A stretch of DNA of 17,188 nt from NCBI GenBank assembly GCA_045643785.1, contig JAZRFR010000080.1, positions 1-17,188 of the forward strand, in the 5' to 3' direction. The notes beneath the pieces are model-generated. The model worked only from the letters and a program-made list of their open reading frames with translations. It did not search any database and was not told the origin of the DNA. The translations under genes were made by a program, and so were the position numbers. The stretch is from CAMEON01 sp045643785. Its GTDB lineage: Bacteria > Bacillota > Clostridia > Oscillospirales > CAG-272. Shown here piece by piece: positions 12,902-17,188 of this stretch; position 1 is the stretch's first letter; every line of letters starts with the position of its first letter.

Positions 12902-14110
12902 ATGAAACGCAAGAATAATATACTCACCGTCATGAAAAAGGAGCTTCGCCGTTTCTTCGGGGACAAGCGGATGCTCATGACCCTCGTCCTGCCCGGTCTG
13001 CTCATCTATATCATCTATTCCCTCATGGGCGGCGCCCTGTCGGATACCATGGGCGGTGGGGACGAGTCCATCCGATACCGCGTGCTGACCCACAATATGT
13101 CCGAAACAGTCCAAACCATCACAGGGCAAGCCGAGCTGAACATCGACTTCTACCGCTGCCCCGATTGCACCGAGGTACACGACGGAGAAACCATCTCCAA
13201 GGCCATCAACGAGGGCGGCTACCACGCGTATCTCGTCTTCCCCGCGGATTTCGACGCCAAGATCGCGGCCTACGATCCCGCCTCGGGTCAGCCTGCCCCC
13301 GAGGTCATGATCTACTACAACTCCTCGTCCGCGGATTCTTCAGCGGCTTACTCCACCCTGCTGGGGGTTCTGAACGTGCTGGAGTCCTCCATGGCCAACC
13401 GCTTTGACGTCAACATCTCCCCCGACGTGGCCTTTGACGTCGCCACCGAGGAGGATCTGACGGGTATGATCTTCTCCATGCTCATGCCCCTGCTCCTCAT
13501 TATGCTCATGTTCTCCTCCTGCATGGCCATGACCACCGAATCCATCGCGGGCGAGAAGGAGAGAGGCACCATCGCCACCCTCCTCATCACCCCCATCAAA
13601 CGACATGAGCTGGCTCTGGGCAAGATCGCGGCGCTGTCCATTATGTCCCTTTTGGGCGGTCTGTGCAGCTTTACAGGCGTTCTCCTGGCTCTGCCCAAGC
13701 TCATGGGCGGGGAGGCCATGGGCGCCGTGGACGCCTCCATCTACACGGTGAGCGACTACGCCATGATCCTCTGCGTCATTCTCTCCACCATTCTGGTCTT
13801 CGTCTCCCTCATTGCCGTGCTGTCGGCTCTGGCCAGCTCGGTCAAGGAGGCGTCTACCCTGATCTCTCCCCTCATGTTGGTGGTCACGGTCATCGGTGTC
13901 AGCGGTATGTTCAGCGGCGGCGCGAGCAGTTCCGCCTTCTTCCTCATTCCCGTCTACAACAGCGTCCAGTGCATCAGCGGGGTATTCTCCATGAGCTACG
14001 AGCCCATCCAGATCATCCTGACCGTGGTGAGCAACCTGGCCGTGGCGGGGCTTCTGGTGTTCACCCTGGCGAAGATGTTCAACAGCGAGAAGGTTATGTT
14101 CAAGAAGTGA
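12902..14110 (+). CDS. ABC-2 type permease (NatB-like)
   Basis: 402 residues. Helix 1 lies at about 22-42, followed by an extracytoplasmic domain of about 150 residues (45-195), then five or so helices from about 195 to the end. The segment ESIAGEKERGTIATLLITPIKRHELALGK after the second helix is the coupling-helix motif of ABC-2/NatB permeases. Late segments ILVFVSLIAVLSALASSVKEA and SPLMLVVTVIGVSGM are typical of the fold. It pairs with the ATPase encoded one base upstream, with translational coupling likely because GGGGAGG lies in the end of that gene. Substrate unknown. No terminator is visible after it. Confidence 0.92.
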   Translation: MKRKNNILTVMKKELRRFFGDKRMLMTLVLPGLLIYIIYSLMGGALSDTMGGGDESIRYRVLTHNMSETVQTITGQAELNIDFYRCPDCTEVHDGETISKAINEGGYHAYLVFPADFDAKIAAYDPASGQPAPEVMIYYNSSSADSSAAYSTLLGVLNVLESSMANRFDVNISPDVAFDVATEEDLTGMIFSMLMPLLLIMLMFSSCMAMTTESIAGEKERGTIATLLITPIKRHELALGKIAALSIMSLLGGLCSFTGVLLALPKLMGGEAMGAVDASIYTVSDYAMILCVILSTILVFVSLIAVLSALASSVKEASTLISPLMLVVTVIGVSGMFSGGASSSAFFLIPVYNSVQCISGVFSMSYEPIQIILTVVSNLAVAGLLVFTLAKMFNSEKVMFKK

Positions 14111-14163
14111 TTCCCCTTGCTGATCGCTGACTTCCCTGCACACTTTCTTCAGGAGGTTTATCT

Positions 14164-15033
14164 ATGCACTACTTGATTTTCGGTCTTTGGGTACTGATCT
14201 ACCTCGGCGGTATTGTCGCCATCTCCCTCAAACTGCGGGACATCGTGAAAAACCCCGCCACATACGAGGAGGAGGAACTGGAGGACGAGGCCTGCCGTCG
14301 CAACGCCAAAGCAAAGACGGTTTTCTTCAAATCCCTCTCCCACAGGTATCTTTGCCTCATCGGCATTCCCTTCTTCGTCGCCTTCCCTGCGGTAGGGTGG
14401 TTGGTGATCAAGGGCTGTCATGCTCTGCTTTTGGGCAACAACGCAGGCCTTACGGCGGATCTGAGCATGGTCGGTGTACTGGCCGCGGAGTTTTTGGGTA
14501 TTGGCTTCATGGGCGTGATCCCCTTCCATATCCGCAAGCCTCTGTTCGCCGTCATGACCCTGGATCTTTTCAACGGCGACCGCGCCAAGCGGTGGAAGAA
14601 GGCGTACATCATGATCCTCGTCATGTTTATTCTGACGGTTCCCTTTATCGGCCTGTCCTGCACCCACTACGCCGGCTACAACGACAGCGGTATCACCACC
14701 TCGGGCTACTTCCAGGTGGGAGAGACCTACACCGCCTTTGCCGACGTGACCGAGGCCAAGGTCGAGCTTCATCGAGATAAGAACGACCAACCCACACAGG
14801 TAAGCTATGAGGTGCGCCTGTCCGACGGCACCTTCTGGGACATCAATTCGCCGGACACCTGCAGTAAGAGTACGCTCACCATCCACGAACGCCTGCTGGC
14901 CGCAGGGTGTACCGTACATTACGAGTCCACTCTCACCGAAGCGGATATAGCCTATCTCAGCGAGAACTACTCCGCCGCCGCCGTGGAGAGGACGGTGGCG
15001 CTGTTTGAGGGGGCAAAGCAGAATTCCCCGTAA
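14164..15033 (+). CDS. membrane protein of unknown function with C-terminal soluble domain
   Basis: 289 residues. Predicted helices at about 3-22, 58-80, 95-118 and 143-165, then a soluble domain of about 120 residues with mixed strands (TAFADVTEAKVELHRDK, QVSYEVRLSDGTFWDIN) and a closing helix. Loop 28-52 is very acidic then basic (EEEELEDEACRRNAKAK). I recognise no family. AGGAGG at 14151-14156 fixes the start. It sits 53 bases after the ABC permease and 55 bases before another membrane protein with the same kind of ribosome site, so the four genes may form one transcription unit. Confidence 0.72.
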   Translation: MHYLIFGLWVLIYLGGIVAISLKLRDIVKNPATYEEEELEDEACRRNAKAKTVFFKSLSHRYLCLIGIPFFVAFPAVGWLVIKGCHALLLGNNAGLTADLSMVGVLAAEFLGIGFMGVIPFHIRKPLFAVMTLDLFNGDRAKRWKKAYIMILVMFILTVPFIGLSCTHYAGYNDSGITTSGYFQVGETYTAFADVTEAKVELHRDKNDQPTQVSYEVRLSDGTFWDINSPDTCSKSTLTIHERLLAAGCTVHYESTLTEADIAYLSENYSAAAVERTVALFEGAKQNSP

Positions 15034-15088
15034 TTGACCGCCCATGGAATAGGATACCGAGTTCCTCCCCACGAAAGGAGACACCTCT

Positions 15089-16354
15089 ATGAACTTCACC
15101 CAGACACACACCAAGGATATGCTTTGGCACGGCGGGAAAGCCCTGCTGTGCGCGGCGCAGATGTACGTGCTTCACCGCGTGGCTTCGCTCGGCGTGGACG
15201 CCCTTCTGTTCGAGCTGACGGAAGTCAAAACCCTGAAATACGCCCTCCTGCACCTGATTACGGACCTCGCGCTGTTCTTTGCCCTGTGGTGGTACTACGA
15301 CCACATCGACGACTACAGCTTCAACCGCTTTTGCGAAGCCCCCGTTACCCCCAAGCTTCTGCGCGATCCCGGCTTTGTCACGGGGTATATCCTCACCGTT
15401 CTTGGCGCAACCCCCACTCTGGCACGGGCGCTGTACACCGTCCTGACCTTCACTTCCCTGCGCCCCACCGAGATCACCGCCATTTCTCTGGCCTCGGCGG
15501 CGGTGTTCGTCGCGGCCGCTTCCTTCATCCGCATTCACCGCCTGAACGGCATCTGGGCAGTGCAGAAGAACCTACGGGACGCAAAGGAAAAAAAGCCCTC
15601 CCCCGTGAAATATTGGATCAGCCGCATCCTCTACGCCGCCATCTATTTCGGGTCTCTGGCCGCGCTGGTCTACTGCGGGATCTCCATATTCCTCCCCATC
15701 ATCTGGCCTTTGGTGTGGGCTCTGACCCATTTGGTCTGGATCCCCTTTTTGGTGTTCCTCGGCGTACTGGTCGCGCTGGATATCATCCGCTACATCCGCC
15801 GCATCTTTGAACGGAAAAAATTCCTGCGCCGTCTCACAAAGCTCCGCGACCAAGGGGAACTCTCCTTTGAGATCCACGGCCATCCCTACCGCTCCCTGTT
15901 CGGCTACCGCACCGATTTCGGTCTGACCATCATCGACCGCCCCCATCCCGACGGCAAAAAGAAGACCGAAACCACCTACCGAGTGGCCTTCGCCAACTGC
16001 CACCGCCGCAGGCTTACCGTGATCCTCTGTGAGAATCAGATCTACCAGTTCATGTACTCCGTCAACATCCGCTTCATGCGCACCATGCGGGGCGGTCTCG
16101 GCATGATGGGCATGGCCGGCGTCCACGGAGTCCGCACATTTACCTTACCCACCGCCTCGTGGTTCGTCAGCCACAGCTTTGCCTTCCCCGAAGGGGAGGG
16201 TGAACGTATCCTCCTCGTGGATCCCACGCCTCACGTCCTCTGCCTGCGCGGTACCCGCAAGGAGGAGCTTTTCCCCTTGGACAACGCCTCGAAAGTCTTT
16301 GACTACACCGTGTATGGCAAGAATTCTTTCGTGAATATGTTGGAGAGGACGTAA
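15089..16354 (+). CDS. large membrane protein of unknown function
   Basis: 421 residues. About six membrane helices (roughly 15-40, 50-68, 95-115, 130-150, 175-200, 205-235), followed by a basic stretch RRIFERKKFLRRLTKLRD and a soluble C-terminal domain (about 250-421), probably cytoplasmic by the positive-inside rule. That domain has SFEIHGHPYRSLFGYRTDFG, an extended glycine/methionine-rich loop (MRGGLGMMGMAG, about 333-344), and VDPTPHVLCLRG. I recognise no family. The start is set by AAAGGAG before the ATG. It is probably in one unit with the preceding membrane protein. The HAD gene downstream has its own promoter. Confidence 0.7.
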   Translation: MNFTQTHTKDMLWHGGKALLCAAQMYVLHRVASLGVDALLFELTEVKTLKYALLHLITDLALFFALWWYYDHIDDYSFNRFCEAPVTPKLLRDPGFVTGYILTVLGATPTLARALYTVLTFTSLRPTEITAISLASAAVFVAAASFIRIHRLNGIWAVQKNLRDAKEKKPSPVKYWISRILYAAIYFGSLAALVYCGISIFLPIIWPLVWALTHLVWIPFLVFLGVLVALDIIRYIRRIFERKKFLRRLTKLRDQGELSFEIHGHPYRSLFGYRTDFGLTIIDRPHPDGKKKTETTYRVAFANCHRRRLTVILCENQIYQFMYSVNIRFMRTMRGGLGMMGMAGVHGVRTFTLPTASWFVSHSFAFPEGEGERILLVDPTPHVLCLRGTRKEELFPLDNASKVFDYTVYGKNSFVNMLERT

Positions 16355-16360
16355 TTTTCC

Positions 16361-16389
16361 TTGACAGCCTGCCCATAATGGTGTATAAT
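16361..16389 (+). promoter_or_regulatory. sigma-70/SigA promoter of the HAD hydrolase gene
   Basis: TTGACA (16361-16366), a 17-base spacer, and TATAAT (16384-16389), both perfect. The -35 lies six bases after the stop of the preceding gene. The TTGACAGCCT start is shared with the lipoprotein promoter at 5169-5198. Confidence 0.9.
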
Positions 16390-16421
16390 ACCTCCATCCC
16401 CCTTGAAAGGAACCCCAAACC

Positions 16422-17141
16422 ATGCTCAAAGCCATACTCTTCGACCTCGACGGAACCCTGCTCCCCATGGATCAGAACACCTTCATGAAGGACTACTTCG
16501 GCCGACTCATCCGCCGTCTCGCCCCCCTGGGCTACACCCCCGAGGGCTTTCTCGCCGCCATGAAGGCGGGGATCGCCGCCATGGTGAAAAACGACGGAAG
16601 CCGCACCAACGAGGAGGCCTACTGGGACGCCTACACCGCCGTCAGCGGCAAGGAGATTCTGAATCATATGCCGGTATTCGAGGATTTCTACGAGCAAGAG
16701 TTTGACGAGGTGGCCGCCGTCTGCGGATGCAACCCCAAGGCCGCCGAGCTTGTGCGCGGATTGAAGGAGAAGGGTGTGCGGGTCATCCTCGCCACCAACC
16801 CACTGTTCCCCCGCATCGCCACCCAAAAGCGCATCCGCTGGGCAGGACTCACACCGGAGGATTTCGAGTTCTACACCACCTACGAGGACATCGGCTACTG
16901 CAAGCCCAACCCCGACTACTACCGCGAGGTACTGACCCGCGCGGGGCTGGACGCATCGGATTGCCTCATGGTGGGCAACGACGTAGCCGAGGACATGATG
17001 GCGGGAGCCAAGGCAGGTCTGCGAGGATTTTTGCTCACCGACTGCCTCATCAACACACCGGGCGCCGATGTAAACGACTATCCCCACGGGTCGTTTGAGG
17101 AGCTCAACGTCTACATTACCGAGCTGCTCGCACAGAGCTGA
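16422..17141 (+). CDS. HAD-superfamily hydrolase (phosphatase-like, C1 cap)
   Basis: 239 residues, cytoplasmic. Motif I is DLDGTLL with nucleophile D8 and acid D10; motif II is T125 in ILATNP; motif III is K161 in CKPNPDYY; motif IV is D187 and D191 in GNDVAEDMMAG. The insertion between motifs I and II (about 15-100) is a helical C1 cap. This is the phosphoglycolate-phosphatase/beta-phosphoglucomutase-like branch, so a small phosphorylated metabolite is the likely substrate, but which one cannot be told. AAAGGAA precedes the ATG. It has its own promoter and probably its own terminator at the window edge. Confidence 0.92.
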   Translation: MLKAILFDLDGTLLPMDQNTFMKDYFGRLIRRLAPLGYTPEGFLAAMKAGIAAMVKNDGSRTNEEAYWDAYTAVSGKEILNHMPVFEDFYEQEFDEVAAVCGCNPKAAELVRGLKEKGVRVILATNPLFPRIATQKRIRWAGLTPEDFEFYTTYEDIGYCKPNPDYYREVLTRAGLDASDCLMVGNDVAEDMMAGAKAGLRGFLLTDCLINTPGADVNDYPHGSFEELNVYITELLAQS

Positions 17142-17157
17142 TTCCCTTCCCCATACA

Positions 17158-17188
17158 GAAAACCGCCTGTCACGGATTTTCCGTGCCA
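17158..17188 (+). terminator. probable terminator after the HAD gene, cut by the window end
   Basis: AAAACCGCCTG is followed by an inner hairpin CACGGA / TCCGTG (17171-17176 with 17180-17185). The outer right arm and T-run would lie past the window edge, so this is a guess from the left half. Confidence 0.35.

Overview
The window looks like a chromosomal segment of an anaerobic, fairly GC-rich Firmicute, most likely a Clostridia/Oscillospirales-type gut bacterium. The evidence is strong AGGAGG ribosome sites, textbook TTGACA/TATAAT promoters, rubredoxin with reverse rubrerythrin for oxygen defence, a eut/pdu-type microcompartment locus, and no obligately aerobic gene. The genus cannot be named from the sequence alone.

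Left end (1-2411): the tail of a bacterial microcompartment (BMC) locus on the plus strand. An EutS/PduU-type shell protein and an EutP/PduV-type GTPase are followed by a ParA-family ATPase that overlaps by 14 bases a 140-residue Ala/Lys/Pro-rich, apparently disordered protein. The unit closes with a bidirectional terminator. ParA-type ATPase plus small basic disordered partner is the architecture of cargo-positioning systems such as McdAB of carboxysomes, but the partner has no recognisable McdB features. This candidate microcompartment-positioning pair is the most interesting content.

Middle (2425-10478): mainly minus-strand, single or paired genes. These are a four-helix membrane protein; a lipoprotein with a GH71/GH99-like barrel and a C-terminal CBM9/DOMON-like domain; a ferritin-like protein; (plus strand) a phosphohexomutase with its own promoter and terminator; an atypical CxC rubredoxin; a PepSY lipoprotein; reverse rubrerythrin; an Rrf2-family regulator with a clear promoter and palindromic operator; and an alpha/beta hydrolase with a GTG start. 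Rubredoxin, reverse rubrerythrin and the Rrf2 regulator plausibly form a peroxide/oxygen defence module.

Right end (10682-17141): plus-strand genes for a LURP-one/Tubby-like protein, a membrane protein, a NatA/NatB-type ABC exporter pair, two unrecognised multi-helix membrane proteins and a HAD-family phosphatase with its own promoter.

Seven copies of a compound hairpin repeat family are scattered between genes. Five lie 7-22 bases after a stop codon in the same orientation relative to that gene, and two are inverted partners of neighbouring copies. Arm sequences differ between copies while pairing is kept. No intergenic stretch exceeds 300 bases. No tRNA, rRNA, CRISPR array, insertion sequence or prophage was seen.
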